DNA of 64,000 nucleotides, from positions 186,001 through 250,000 of the forward strand of contig CABIZF010000003.1 in the NCBI GenBank assembly GCA_902363135.1, written 5' to 3'. Below the pieces are notes generated by a model, which was not told the DNA's origin, searched no databases, and was given only the letters and a program-made list of their open reading frames with translations. Source of the DNA: Lachnospiraceae bacterium (GTDB lineage: Bacteria > Bacillota > Clostridia > Lachnospirales > Lachnospiraceae). Positions 51,438 to 60,778 of this stretch are shown piece after piece; positions within the stretch are counted from its first letter, which is position 1; each line of letters begins with the position of its first letter. A program made the translations under genes and the position numbers.

Positions 51438-53669
51438 TTACCCCTCTACCTTCGTCAGCTTTGCAAAGGATGCAAACATTTTTTTCACGCCGACCCGGTC
51501 AAAATTGACCGTCACTTCGTAGTCACGACCGCCTTCGCGAATATCGGTCACGGATCCTACACCGAATTTGATATGCCGTACCCGATCCCCAACGTTGTAG
51601 GAAAGCCCTCCTTCTTTTTTTGCCTCGACCTGTGGCTGTGCAAATGCCTTCGTCTTAAATGTCTCTCGCATCTGCCGGTAAGCTGCATGCGCTTTCGTCT
51701 CCGGACGTTCTTTCTTCTCCTTCGGCTGCACATTTGCTGTCTCGTTTTCTGCGAGCACTTCCTTCGGGATATCCTCGATAAATCGTGAGACGCGGTTATA
51801 ATGTATTTCCCCACGCACCATCCGCTGCCGTGCGCTCGTCAGAATCAGCGTCTCCTTCGCACGGGTAATTCCAACATAGCAAAGTCTGCGCTCCTCCTCC
51901 AGATCTGCCGGATCTTCAGAAGAAATGCTCATGTAGCTCGGAAACATGCCGTCCTCCATGCCAACCATAAATACGACCGGAAACTCAAGTCCCTTCGCGC
52001 TGTGCAAGGTCATCATTACCACATGATCGGCATCTTCCTCTAAATTGTCAATGTCCGCAACAAGCGCTACCTCTTCCAGAAAACCGCCAAGTGACGGATT
52101 GTCCGCATGCTCTGCATAGGAAGCTGCCTTGTTGAGCAGCTCATCGATATTGGCCAGGCGATCCAGTGCTTCCTCCGTCCCTTCTGCCATCAGCTCCTTG
52201 CGATATTCGGTCTGTTCCAGCACATCCTCGATCAGCTCCTTGACGGAATAATACGGCTGCTTGCTCCGCATCGTCTGAATCATCTGCACGAAACCATCCA
52301 GTTTTGCCACACTTTTACCGACGCCCGGAATCGTCCCTGCTACGCGCAATGCATCGTAAAAGCTCATATCCTCTGTGTTCGCGTACTCCTGCACCCGATT
52401 AATCGTCGTTGCTCCGATGCCACGCTTTGGCACGTTAATGATTCTCCGTACCGCCAGGTCATCCCGGCCATTCTCAATCGTCTTTAAGTAGGCCAGTACA
52501 TCCTTGATCTCTTTTCTCCCATAGAAATTAATACCGCCAACGATTTTGTACGGGACATTTGCAAAAAGAAATTTCTCCTCAAACATACGTGACTGAGCAT
52601 TCGTACGGTACAGCACCGCACAGTCACCGTATCTCCATTTTCCTGCCCCTACCTTGCGGCTGATCATACCCGCCACATATTCGGCCTCTTCAAATCCGTT
52701 GAGGAACTGGCGAAAACGCACCTTATCACCGTCACCGTTTGCAGTCCAGAGCTTTTTCTCTTTCCGGCCCTCATTGTGGCAGATGACTTCATTCGCTGCT
52801 GTCAGAATATTCTGTGTCGAACGGTAATTCTGCTCCAGACGAATCACCTTCGCATCCGGATAGACCTCCTCGAAGCTCAGTATGTTTTGGATATTTGCAC
52901 CGCGGAACCGGTAAATCGACTGATCGTCATCGCCGACCACACAGAGATTCCGGTACTTGGCTGCCAGCAGGCTCACCAGCTTAAACTGCGCTGTATTTGT
53001 ATCCTGATACTCATCGACCATGATAAAACGGAAACGATCCTGATACTGTTCCAGTACCTCCGCATCCTTTTGAAATAATTCTACCGTCCGAAATATCAGA
53101 TCATCAAAATCCAATGCATTACTCGCGCGCAGCTGCTTCTGATATTCGCGGTATACCTCAGCAACCTTCTGCTTTCTGGTATCCCCGTGCACCTGCTTCG
53201 CATAATCATCCGGCGAGAGCAGCTCATCCTTCGCCGCCGAGATCGCTGCCATGAAAAAGCGCTCACGGTACAGCTTTGTATCAATCTGAAAGCGTTTGCA
53301 GATCTCCTTTATGATCGTTTTCTGATCATCTCCGTCATAAATCGTAAAATTTGTTCCGAAGCCGATTCGGTCAATGTATCTTCTCAGAATCCGCACACAG
53401 GTACTGTGAAATGTCGCCACCCATACTCCGCCAAGCGCTCCGCCAAGCATCGTCTCCACACGGTCACGCATCTCCCCTGCCGCCTTATTGGTAAACGTAA
53501 TTGCCATGATATTCCATGGGTTCACCTGCTTTTCCTCAATCAGCCAGGCAACGCGATGTGTCAGCACTCTCGTCTTTCCGGATCCGGCTCCCGCCAGAAT
53601 AAGCAACGGTCCCTCATAATGGAATACCGCCTCCTTCTGTTCCGGATTCAGCAAATCATATTTACTCAT
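51438..53669 (-). CDS. pcrA: ATP-dependent DNA helicase PcrA (UvrD family)
   Basis: 743 residues, normal for PcrA. Motifs in order: Q motif LNPEQKEAV, Walker A GAGSGKTRVL, Ia ITFTNKAAGEM, II MVDEYQDTN, III GDDDQSIYRFRGA, IV LEQNYRST, V VVMMTLHSAKGLEFPVVF and VI YVGITRAKE. It is a 3'-5' helicase in repair and plasmid replication. ATG 53669 follows AAAGGAG. Confidence 0.96.
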   Translation of the reverse strand: MSKYDLLNPEQKEAVFHYEGPLLILAGAGSGKTRVLTHRVAWLIEEKQVNPWNIMAITFTNKAAGEMRDRVETMLGGALGGVWVATFHSTCVRILRRYIDRIGFGTNFTIYDGDDQKTIIKEICKRFQIDTKLYRERFFMAAISAAKDELLSPDDYAKQVHGDTRKQKVAEVYREYQKQLRASNALDFDDLIFRTVELFQKDAEVLEQYQDRFRFIMVDEYQDTNTAQFKLVSLLAAKYRNLCVVGDDDQSIYRFRGANIQNILSFEEVYPDAKVIRLEQNYRSTQNILTAANEVICHNEGRKEKKLWTANGDGDKVRFRQFLNGFEEAEYVAGMISRKVGAGKWRYGDCAVLYRTNAQSRMFEEKFLFANVPYKIVGGINFYGRKEIKDVLAYLKTIENGRDDLAVRRIINVPKRGIGATTINRVQEYANTEDMSFYDALRVAGTIPGVGKSVAKLDGFVQMIQTMRSKQPYYSVKELIEDVLEQTEYRKELMAEGTEEALDRLANIDELLNKAASYAEHADNPSLGGFLEEVALVADIDNLEEDADHVVMMTLHSAKGLEFPVVFMVGMEDGMFPSYMSISSEDPADLEEERRLCYVGITRAKETLILTSARQRMVRGEIHYNRVSRFIEDIPKEVLAENETANVQPKEKKERPETKAHAAYRQMRETFKTKAFAQPQVEAKKEGGLSYNVGDRVRHIKFGVGSVTDIREGGRDYEVTVNFDRVGVKKMFASFAKLTKVEG

Positions 53670-53686
53670 CTTCTGCTCCTTTATTT

Positions 53687-53920
53687 TCAATCCTCATCAA
53701 AATCTACAAATACAGTAAATCCGCTCTCATCAGTCCGTACCTCAGCCACTACACCCTCGCGTGTCTTCAGCCGTTCGCGGTTACCAAAATTGGCCGACAT
53801 CGCGACTGCCGGCTCGATCGTATAATACCAGCTTGACGGAAGCACTCCCTCACCGACCATGACCTTCTGTCCCGGCTCTACAAGCCCTTCCCGCTCCATT
53901 TTAAATTCCATTCTGCGCAT
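53687..53920 (-). CDS. Small conserved hypothetical protein upstream of pcrA
   Basis: 77 residues (YYTIEPAVAMSANFGNRERLKTREGVVAEVRTDESGFTVFVDFDED), predicted beta-rich, no membrane segment. It ends 17 bases before the pcrA start and is probably co-transcribed. It may be a small nucleic-acid or helicase accessory protein. Family not recognised. Confidence 0.65.
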   Translation of the reverse strand: MRRMEFKMEREGLVEPGQKVMVGEGVLPSSWYYTIEPAVAMSANFGNRERLKTREGVVAEVRTDESGFTVFVDFDED

Positions 53921-54079
53921 GAAATCCTTCTTTCTGTCTGTTCAACCTCTCTATTCTACCTGATTCCCTCTTCTTCTGCAAGCATCTCCACACAGGAAAA
54001 CAGAATTTTTTCGTATCTGGTTATTTTCAGCTTGTCATCTGGTATCAAAGACTATATAATAGAATGTGAGGTGAGAATT

Positions 54080-54688
54080 ATGAATCAGGACTATACAAAG
54101 CTGCTTGGATCCATTTTAAAAAATATGGCGCTGATGGATCACATCCGTCCATCCGAAATCCCGAATATTGACCTTTATATGGATCAGGTGACCAGCTTTA
54201 TGAATGATCATCTCCAGAATTCCAGACGGTTTGAGGATGACAAGATCCTCACAAAGACGATGATCAACAATTACGCAAAAAACAAGCTCCTTCCTCCGCC
54301 GATAAAAAAACGCTATTCCAAAGAGCACCTGTTTGTACTGGTGTTTATTTATTATATGAAGGGGTTCTTTTCTCTTAGTGATATCCAGACGATTCTGAAG
54401 CCGGTCACAGACCGTTTTGCTGAATCGGATGAGTCGCTCTCCATCGAAGATATTTATGCAGAGGTACACCGGCTTGGGTCTGAACATATTTCTGATATCA
54501 GCCATGATATCATGAACAGTTTCCACACCGCTGCCAATTCTCTCGAAGGCTACGACGGAGAAGACCGCGATACCTTACAGCTTTTTAATTTTATCTGTCT
54601 GCTCTGTTTCGATATCTATCTGCGCAAACAGATCATCGAAAGGCTGATTGATTCCATTCCGGATCCACCGGATTCCAGGAAAAAGTAA
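54080..54688 (+). CDS. DUF1836-family protein
   Basis: 202 residues. The DUF1836 core includes IPNIDLYMDQVTSFMNDHL, LTKTMINNYAKNKLLPPPIKKRYSKEH and LFVLVFIYYMKGFFSLSDIQ. The N-terminal half resembles a MerR-like helix-turn-helix, so a regulatory role is likely, but none is established. The start at 54080 follows GAGGTGAG. A terminator (AGCAGGGC/GCCCTGC, 54690-54708) lies directly after it. Confidence 0.83.
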   Translation: MNQDYTKLLGSILKNMALMDHIRPSEIPNIDLYMDQVTSFMNDHLQNSRRFEDDKILTKTMINNYAKNKLLPPPIKKRYSKEHLFVLVFIYYMKGFFSLSDIQTILKPVTDRFAESDESLSIEDIYAEVHRLGSEHISDISHDIMNSFHTAANSLEGYDGEDRDTLQLFNFICLLCFDIYLRKQIIERLIDSIPDPPDSRKK

Positions 54689-54689
54689 A

Positions 54690-54716
54690 AGCAGGGCCGT
54701 AGCCCTGCCTTTCTTT
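54690..54716 (+). terminator. Terminator after the DUF1836 gene
   Basis: GCAGGGC pairs with GCCCTGC around CGTA, followed by CTTTCTTTT. On the minus strand it may also serve the convergent YerC gene. Confidence 0.7.
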
Positions 54717-55021
54717 TATTCGCCTGCTTCTCTTTTATCCTGCAGACGGGAAAATACCATCTCATATCCGTCATTTCCATAATTCAAAGAACGGTTGACA
54801 CGGCTGATGGTCGCAGTGGATGCCCCCGTCTTCTCTGCAATCTCCAGATATGTCCGCTTCTCCTTCAGCATATGCGCGACTTCAAATCGCTGCGAAAGTG
54901 AAAGCAATTCATTGACCGTACACACGTCCTCAAAGAAGAGATAACACTCTTCCTTATCCTTCAGGCACAGAATCGCTTCAAACAGCTCATCCACTGCCTC
55001 TGTCCGGATTTTCTTACTCAT
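54716..55021 (-). CDS. YerC/YecD-type TrpR-related repressor
   Basis: 101 residues. FFEDVCTVNELLSLSQRFEVAHML and YLEIAEKTGASTATISRVNRSL form the TrpR-like helix-turn-helix of the YerC/YecD family. The family is widespread in Firmicutes. Its ligand is unknown: it lacks the tryptophan-operon context. In Bacillus the yerC gene also sits beside pcrA, so the neighbourhood is partly conserved. Confidence 0.88.
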   Translation of the reverse strand: MSKKIRTEAVDELFEAILCLKDKEECYLFFEDVCTVNELLSLSQRFEVAHMLKEKRTYLEIAEKTGASTATISRVNRSLNYGNDGYEMVFSRLQDKREAGE

Positions 55022-55108
55022 AATACGATACCCTCTCCTGTTATTTTTTCTGAATCACCTGACTTGCGGCTTTCCTCTATCATAACACTTTACTTTAACA
55101 CTGTAAAG

Positions 55109-55831
55109 TTAAATCTTTTTAAACCGATTTGTATATGTCTTGTATTCCTCGACTGAGCGGTTAACTACCAGTTCTTCCGGGAAATCCATAGCCTTTAACA
55201 GCTCATAGGCATAGTCATGCCCTCCGACCTCCCATACATTGTGCGCGTCACTGTCCACAATAATCTGCGCTTTGTACTTTTTGCAGAGCTCCAGCATGCG
55301 GATGTCATTCGGAAGCGGCTCCTTACGCGAGCTGTCCGGCTTTAAGGAGCTGTTATTAAGTTCAAGAAGTACATGATGCTCTTTTGCTGCCGGTACAACC
55401 AGCTCAAAATCGACCGGATACCTGGCATCGTCCGGATGGCCGATAATATTCACAAAAGGATTCTCTATCGCTTTCAGGTAGCCTTTCGTGACCTCCTCTA
55501 TACTGCCCGGCTTCAGGCATGGCGTATGCATGCTCGCGACCACGACATCCATCTGCTCTAACAGTCCCTGACTCATATCCAGCTTTCCATCATAATTCAT
55601 AATATTTACTTCTGAACCAAACAGTACCTCGATTCCGTACATGCTGCGCGGAAGAGAACGCAAATTCATAAAATAAAAAGAATGGCAGGTCCCCGGCATC
55701 GCCATCGCATGATCTGTCACTGCCAGCAGCTCCAGCTTCTGATCGACCGCTGCTTTTGCCATTTCCATAATCGTATTGTACGCATGACCGCTCGCCAGCG
55801 TATGCGTATGAGAATCCAGCTTATGTATCAT
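55109..55831 (-). CDS. PHP-domain phosphoesterase (YcdX-like)
   Basis: 240 residues. The metal-binding residues of PHP are visible: HTHTLASGHAYNT, LAVTDHAMAMPG, GSEVNI, ASMHTPC, GHPDD and DSDAHNVWEVG. YcdX-type enzymes are trinuclear zinc phosphatases. The substrate here is unknown. No polymerase domain is present. It is a single-gene unit. Confidence 0.85.
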   Translation of the reverse strand: MIHKLDSHTHTLASGHAYNTIMEMAKAAVDQKLELLAVTDHAMAMPGTCHSFYFMNLRSLPRSMYGIEVLFGSEVNIMNYDGKLDMSQGLLEQMDVVVASMHTPCLKPGSIEEVTKGYLKAIENPFVNIIGHPDDARYPVDFELVVPAAKEHHVLLELNNSSLKPDSSRKEPLPNDIRMLELCKKYKAQIIVDSDAHNVWEVGGHDYAYELLKAMDFPEELVVNRSVEEYKTYTNRFKKI

Positions 55832-55911
55832 TCGTTTTTCCTTTCTTCTCTTTTCATCCGACTGCTCTCCATTTTTATATGGAACAAACCTTTTCTCCCT
55901 GTAAAACCATA

Positions 55912-55945
55912 CCCCGGCAAAGCACGCAGCTCCACCGGGGTTCTT
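55912..55945. terminator. Hairpin between DUF1540 and PHP genes
   Basis: CCCCGG (55912-55917) pairs with CCGGGG (55935-55940), followed on the plus strand by TTCTTTT. On the minus strand the flank is ATGGTTTTAC. It is probably the terminator of the DUF1540 gene. Confidence 0.45.
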
Positions 55946-55980
55946 TTATCCTATGATACACGGATTGCTTCGCAATCCTG

Positions 55981-56292
55981 TCACTTTGTAAATGTCGTGC
56001 ACTCTGTCTCCTCACAGCGACAGGCCGCCGCGCCTGAAACATCCACATGGCCGGCACTGCAACAGCAGTTCTGATTGTACTGGCAGTGCTCTGCCGCACA
56101 GCGGATGTCCGTATTGGCAGACGGCGTTCCCATCGAATTGCTGGCAGATGTACCTTGGCGCTCCTTGAAGCTCTCGCAGCAGGTATCCTGGCATACGGTC
56201 GCATTTCTTCCACCCACCTCGATATCTCCTCTGCTGCAGTACATGGCATTGTTATACACACAGCTCTGTGCAGAACATACTAATTCCGGCAT
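55981..56292 (-). CDS. Cysteine-rich protein with two DUF1540 repeats
   Basis: 103 residues. Two copies of a C-x(4)-C-x(5-6)-C pattern are seen: CSAQSCVYNNAMYC...CCESF and CAAEHCQYNQNCCC...CTTF, separated by a Ser/Thr-rich linker. DUF1540 modules probably bind zinc and are frequent in sporulating Firmicutes. ATG 56292 follows AAGGAGG. The upstream in-frame ATG has no ribosome site. Confidence 0.83.
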   Translation of the reverse strand: MPELVCSAQSCVYNNAMYCSRGDIEVGGRNATVCQDTCCESFKERQGTSASNSMGTPSANTDIRCAAEHCQYNQNCCCSAGHVDVSGAAACRCEETECTTFTK

Positions 56293-56366
56293 AAAATTAC
56301 CTCCTTCTGAATTCCGTTTTTCGGATTCAGAACTTAGTATATCCACTCACAGATTTTTAATTCCAG

Positions 56367-58310
56367 TCAGTCTTTCTTTTTTTCGTCCTCTTCTGCGACT
56401 GTTTCACGCAGAACTCTGGTACGAATCTCTTCTTTAATATTGTCAAGGAACGCATCCAGAGTCGTCTGTCCCTCATCACCGGCAAAACGGCTGCGAACGG
56501 ATACGAGCTTCTCTTCCTCTTCCTTTGCTCCTACGATCAGCATATAAGGAACCTTCTGCAGACGCGCATCGCGAATCTTGTAGCCGATCTTCTCTGCTCT
56601 GGAATCTACGCTTGAACGGACACCTTCGTCGTTCAGCTTTGCATTTACCTGCTGAGCATAATCCAAATATTTGTCAGAAATCGGAAGCACACGTACCTGC
56701 TCCGGAGAAAGCCAGGTCGGAAATGCACCTGCAAAATGCTCAATCAGAATGCCGATGAAACGTTCAATCGAGCCAAACGCCACGCGGTGGATCATGATCG
56801 GACGATGCTTCTCGCCGTCTGCTCCGATGTATTCACACTCAAAACGCTGCGGCAGCTGGAAATCCAGCTGGATGGTACCACACTGCCAGGTACGTCCGAT
56901 GGAATCCTCCAGATGGAAGTCGATCTTCGGTCCATAGAATGCACCGTCGCCCTCGTTTACGACATAGTCTCTTCCAAGGTCATCCAGCGCACCACGCAGT
57001 GCCTCTGTTGCCATCTCCCAGTCCTCGTCGCTTCCCATGGAATTTTCCGGACGGGTAGAAAGCTCTACGTGATATTTGAATCCGAACAGCTGATATACTT
57101 CGTCGATCAGTCTTGCTACGCCCTTAATCTCCTCGCGGATCTGCTCCGGCATCATAAAGATGTGCGCATCGTCCTGTGTAAAGCAGCGCACGCGCATCAG
57201 ACCGTGCAGCTGACCGGACTTCTCATGACGGTGTACCAGACCCAGCTCACCCATACGAAGCGGCAGGTCACGGTAAGAACGCGGCTCAGACTGGTAAACA
57301 AGGATTCCACCCGGACAGTTCATCGGCTTGATCGCAAAATCAGTATCATCGATGACAGTCGTGTACATATTTTCTTTGTAGTGATCCCAGTGACCGGAAG
57401 TCTCCCACAGATGACGGCTCAGCATGATCGGAGTGGAGATTTCGACGTAGCCTGCTTTTCTGTGAATCTCTCTCCAGTAATCCAGAAGAGTATTTTTCAG
57501 AATCATACCGTTCGGCAGGAAGAACGGGAATCCCGGCCCCTCATCTCTGAGCATAAACAAACCAAGCTGCTTACCAAGCTTTCTGTGGTCACGCTTCTTT
57601 GCCTCTTCCATACGGGTGATGTAAGCTTCCAGATCAGCCTTCTTCGTAAAGGAGGTACCATAGATTCTGGTCAGCATCTTATTCTTCTCACTGCCTCTCC
57701 AGTAAGCGCCTGCCAGGCTTGTCAGCTTAAATGCCTTTACCGGCTTGGTGCTCATCAGATGTGGGCCTGCACACAGGTCTACAAACTCGCCCTGCTGATA
57801 GAAACTGATCTGGGCATCCTCTGGAAGATCCTCGATCAATTCTACCTTATACGGCTCATTTTTTTCCTTGAAATACGCAATTGCATCGGCTCTGGACTTC
57901 GTATAACGGGTAATCGGAAGATCTTCTTTTACGATCTTCTTCATCTCCTTTTCAATCTTCTCCAGATCTTCTGTAGTCAGCGGAGTCTCGCTGTCCACGT
58001 CATAATAAAATCCGTCCGCAATTGACGGTCCGATCGCTAATTTGATATTCGGATACAGACGCTTGATTGCCTGTGCCATAATGTGAGAGGTCGTATGACG
58101 GAATGCTCCGGCGCCCTTCTCATCATCAAAGGTCAGAATATTCAGATGGCTGTCCTTATCCACTACTGTACGGAGATCAACCACCTCGCCATCCAGTTCA
58201 CCTGCCGTTGCTACGCGGGCCAGCCCCTCGCTGATGTCTTTTGCAATCTCATAGACCGACATTGGCTGTGCATATTCTTTTGTTGATCCATCTTTCAATG
58301 TGATAATCAT
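56367..58310 (-). CDS. thrS: Threonine-tRNA ligase
   Basis: 647 residues, full length. The order is a TGS domain (MIITLKDGSTKEYAQ), an editing domain (HTTSHIMAQAIKRLYP), the class II catalytic core (motif 2 MRVRCFTQDDAHIF; zinc ligands in MNCPG and later HRVAFGSIERFIGIL) and an anticodon-binding domain (VRVLPISDKYLDYA). It is controlled by the T-box leader upstream and begins directly after a small membrane-protein gene. Confidence 0.97.
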   Translation of the reverse strand: MIITLKDGSTKEYAQPMSVYEIAKDISEGLARVATAGELDGEVVDLRTVVDKDSHLNILTFDDEKGAGAFRHTTSHIMAQAIKRLYPNIKLAIGPSIADGFYYDVDSETPLTTEDLEKIEKEMKKIVKEDLPITRYTKSRADAIAYFKEKNEPYKVELIEDLPEDAQISFYQQGEFVDLCAGPHLMSTKPVKAFKLTSLAGAYWRGSEKNKMLTRIYGTSFTKKADLEAYITRMEEAKKRDHRKLGKQLGLFMLRDEGPGFPFFLPNGMILKNTLLDYWREIHRKAGYVEISTPIMLSRHLWETSGHWDHYKENMYTTVIDDTDFAIKPMNCPGGILVYQSEPRSYRDLPLRMGELGLVHRHEKSGQLHGLMRVRCFTQDDAHIFMMPEQIREEIKGVARLIDEVYQLFGFKYHVELSTRPENSMGSDEDWEMATEALRGALDDLGRDYVVNEGDGAFYGPKIDFHLEDSIGRTWQCGTIQLDFQLPQRFECEYIGADGEKHRPIMIHRVAFGSIERFIGILIEHFAGAFPTWLSPEQVRVLPISDKYLDYAQQVNAKLNDEGVRSSVDSRAEKIGYKIRDARLQKVPYMLIVGAKEEEEKLVSVRSRFAGDEGQTTLDAFLDNIKEEIRTRVLRETVAEEDEKKKD

Positions 58311-58514
58311 TTATACTTCCTCCTCTTCTTCCGCTTCAGCAGCCTCATAAAATTTTCCGCCGAAGGAATTGTCACAAAACCACCGGATTCCGCCCTTTAA
58401 CGGCGAGGTCAGCCAACCGATCAGGACTCCGGCAAGCACAAGATCCACCGCAAGCAGAATTTTCTCCTGCGGAGACCATGCTGCAAATGCAAATGCTTTC
58501 AGCTTTTCTTTCAT
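58311..58514 (-). CDS. Small membrane protein between T-box and thrS
   Basis: 67 residues. One helix (ILLAVDLVLAGVLIGWLTSPL) and an acidic tail (YEAAEAEEEEEV). AAAGGAG lies eight bases before ATG 58514. It lies after the T-box terminator and ends one base before thrS, so it is co-regulated by uncharged tRNA-Thr. The helix and acidic tail resemble the protein at 50960-51292. Function unknown. Confidence 0.65.
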   Translation of the reverse strand: MKEKLKAFAFAAWSPQEKILLAVDLVLAGVLIGWLTSPLKGGIRWFCDNSFGGKFYEAAEAEEEEEV

Positions 58515-58672
58515 AACAGGCACTCCTTTCTTCTGGCTCTGTGCATATGATAATGTTGGAGGAAAAAGGTATTTTGACCTTTTGCCCCTGGCATCATCAT
58601 ATGATGAATTGCAGATATCAGGTACGCATCCTCTCGGAGCGTTACTTTACAGAACACAATTTCCTGTAAATC

Positions 58673-59047
58673 AAAAAACCGTCCTCTGCAATCCAGTATT
58701 GAATTGCAGGGACGGGTAACTTCTATGGTACATCCCGGGTCTTTCTGAACCCATATGGTATGATGTCCAATATCACTCGCGGTTCCACCCTGTTTGTCAG
58801 GAGCACATCAAAGATCCGTGCACACTGCGTGAATGCCGCACTGTCTTTTCTGATGCTTAACCACTTCATTGAACGATAACGGTGTCACCGGACCGGATTG
58901 GGGTCACTCCGAGTTAGTTTTCAAACGGTTCCGCATAAGGACTTTTCAGCTGCCGCCCTCTCTCTGCATGCTTTCACATTTTACTCTTCTCATCTGCGTG
59001 TTTGCTTTTTATAGTTTTTTCTTCGAACAGATTAACTGCCCGAAATC
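58673..59047 (-). ncRNA. T-box riboswitch controlling thrS
   Basis: On the minus strand the leader contains the T-box AGGGTGGAACCGCG (58778-58791), whose GGAA pairs with the tRNA acceptor end. The terminator stem CCGTCC...GGACGG (58679-58715) follows with six T residues. A stem I with AGAGAG and GACACCG (candidate specifier ACC, threonine) lies upstream. Uncharged tRNA-Thr would prevent termination and raise thrS expression. Confidence 0.92.
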
Positions 59048-59053
59048 TTTTTC

Positions 59054-59081
59054 AGTATAACATTTTTCCCTGTTTTGTCAA
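59054..59081 (-). promoter_or_regulatory. Promoter of the thrS T-box leader
   Basis: Minus strand: TTGACA (59076-59081), 16-base spacer, TATACT (59054-59059). It overlaps the stop codon of the upstream lipase-like gene. Confidence 0.75.
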
Positions 59082-60778
59082 CTCCTAATCGCTTCAGAAA
59101 ATTGTGCTGAAAATAATGCACAGTTACTCTGTTCTGCTGTAGTCACGATCTGACCAGCTGTCTGCAGATTCGTTTTTAGCTTCTGTAGCTTCCGGCGCTG
59201 CTGCTCAAGCGTCCGGGTAGTACACTGCACCTGTGGCTTTATCTGATCCAATGCCTTTCCCGACTGACCAAAGAGCCTGCGCAGCCGCCCCAGAACCGCC
59301 GCCATCCTGCGGTTATATTCATCAAGTGCTGTCAGGACTTCTGCAATTCCCCCCGAAGAAAACACAAGCATACCGCCTGCATTCGTCACTTCTGCATCAG
59401 CTCCGTTCCCCTTCAGCATCGCTGCCGGTATCCGTTCCATTTCTGTATTCGTCTCATGCAGAATTGTAAGCAGACGTCGCAGTTCCTCTCCGGAAAGCTC
59501 TATTCCGACCCTTTGTCCGATATAAGAGGAGATCAGCCCCAGTGTTGTATCTGAGATACGGCTGCCCAGCCAATCTGCCCCGTCGATCAGCCCGTCAAAG
59601 CCATCCCATCCTGCAATCATATCTGCCGTCTGAAGTGCCTTCGCGATCTGTTTCATCCTAAAATCCGAGAGAAACTGCTGCAATTTCTTCGAGAAATCCG
59701 GATTGGCCTGCCCATATTCTGCGAGATAGGCCAACAGCTTTGCTGTCCAGGAAGGGTTCTTTCCCCTTAATGCAATATAAGTCAATTCTTCCGCAGCTGC
59801 CCCGTGAAATCCGGCTTCGGCAAGTGTCCCAAACAGTAAGAGTGTCGCCTTCTTCTGTGCCGACGGCAATGATCGCAGATAGCTGTTCAGAAACTGATCC
59901 AGCGCTTCCATCGCAGGTTCCCGGCTTCCGGGGTACATTTTACAGCTGCCATTCTCAGAAAACTTCAGAAGGGTATTCGGACAGTGATTTTCCAGGAAAC
60001 CACCCGCGCCTATGTCCCAGCCCTTATAAAATTCACAGGTACCGACATCGTTCAAAAGCAAGTTAACATAATCTCCTTCTACGTTACAGTTCCGTACCTT
60101 GTGCTGATTCCCTGCGATCTGTCTCTGGTATTTCTTTACAAATTCATCTGAAAATCCCTGCCCGTCGAACGCGACGCAGCGATCCACCGACGGCTCTAAA
60201 ATCGTCACGTATTTTGCTTTGTTTCCGCCTTTTGAATGCCCGGTGACTGTGACAGTCGCATAATCCTCCAGTGCAAGACTCTGATACCAAGACAGGGCGT
60301 TCTTCTGCTGAAGCGTCGACACTCCGTCCAGTACATCGGTTTCACCACCGCCGATAAAGTTATCCTTCCACTCTCCGCCTGCCGTCCCACGGTAACAGAC
60401 GACTGCCTCCCCATATCCCGGTTCCGTAAACAGCGCGCTCACACCTCCGCCGCCGCCCACTCCTGTATCCACATAGGTTTGCGCAAGTGTCATCTGCATC
60501 AGACGTTCATCTTTTTGGATCGACCGAAGAATTTTCTGCCAGTCTGTCCCTGTCATATAGCTTCCGTAATTCTTTCCTTCGTCAAATCGTTTTATATCGA
60601 TCGATTCAACCATCGTACGGACTGTTCTTCCCTGATATGTCTCTGCCGTAATTGATCGCAGCGGTTCTTCTGCTGTCATATACATGAGATTATTCAGCAA
60701 AAGGAGCTGCTCGGTACTAAGAGGCATCCGGAAATGAGTACCTTTACCGGACAATTCGGTGTCCTGCGGTATTGCCAT
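59078..60778 (-). CDS. Lipase-like protein (DUF2974), candidate type VII effector
   Basis: 566 residues. Residues 1-330 are an alpha/beta hydrolase of the Mbeg/DUF2974 kind, with YRGT (129-132) and nucleophile GHSKGG (Ser182). Residues 420-566 are long amphipathic helices (RRLLTILHETNTEMERI, LDEYNRRMAAVLGRLRRLFG, TLEQQRRKLQKLKTN) like LXG/WXG100 targeting domains. Enzyme first and targeting helices last matches the reverse order described for the staphylococcal effector TslA. There is no signal peptide. It lies after EssC and EsaB-like genes and starts at the stop of the membrane-protein gene. Confidence 0.75.
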   Translation of the reverse strand: MAIPQDTELSGKGTHFRMPLSTEQLLLLNNLMYMTAEEPLRSITAETYQGRTVRTMVESIDIKRFDEGKNYGSYMTGTDWQKILRSIQKDERLMQMTLAQTYVDTGVGGGGGVSALFTEPGYGEAVVCYRGTAGGEWKDNFIGGGETDVLDGVSTLQQKNALSWYQSLALEDYATVTVTGHSKGGNKAKYVTILEPSVDRCVAFDGQGFSDEFVKKYQRQIAGNQHKVRNCNVEGDYVNLLLNDVGTCEFYKGWDIGAGGFLENHCPNTLLKFSENGSCKMYPGSREPAMEALDQFLNSYLRSLPSAQKKATLLLFGTLAEAGFHGAAAEELTYIALRGKNPSWTAKLLAYLAEYGQANPDFSKKLQQFLSDFRMKQIAKALQTADMIAGWDGFDGLIDGADWLGSRISDTTLGLISSYIGQRVGIELSGEELRRLLTILHETNTEMERIPAAMLKGNGADAEVTNAGGMLVFSSGGIAEVLTALDEYNRRMAAVLGRLRRLFGQSGKALDQIKPQVQCTTRTLEQQRRKLQKLKTNLQTAGQIVTTAEQSNCALFSAQFSEAIRS

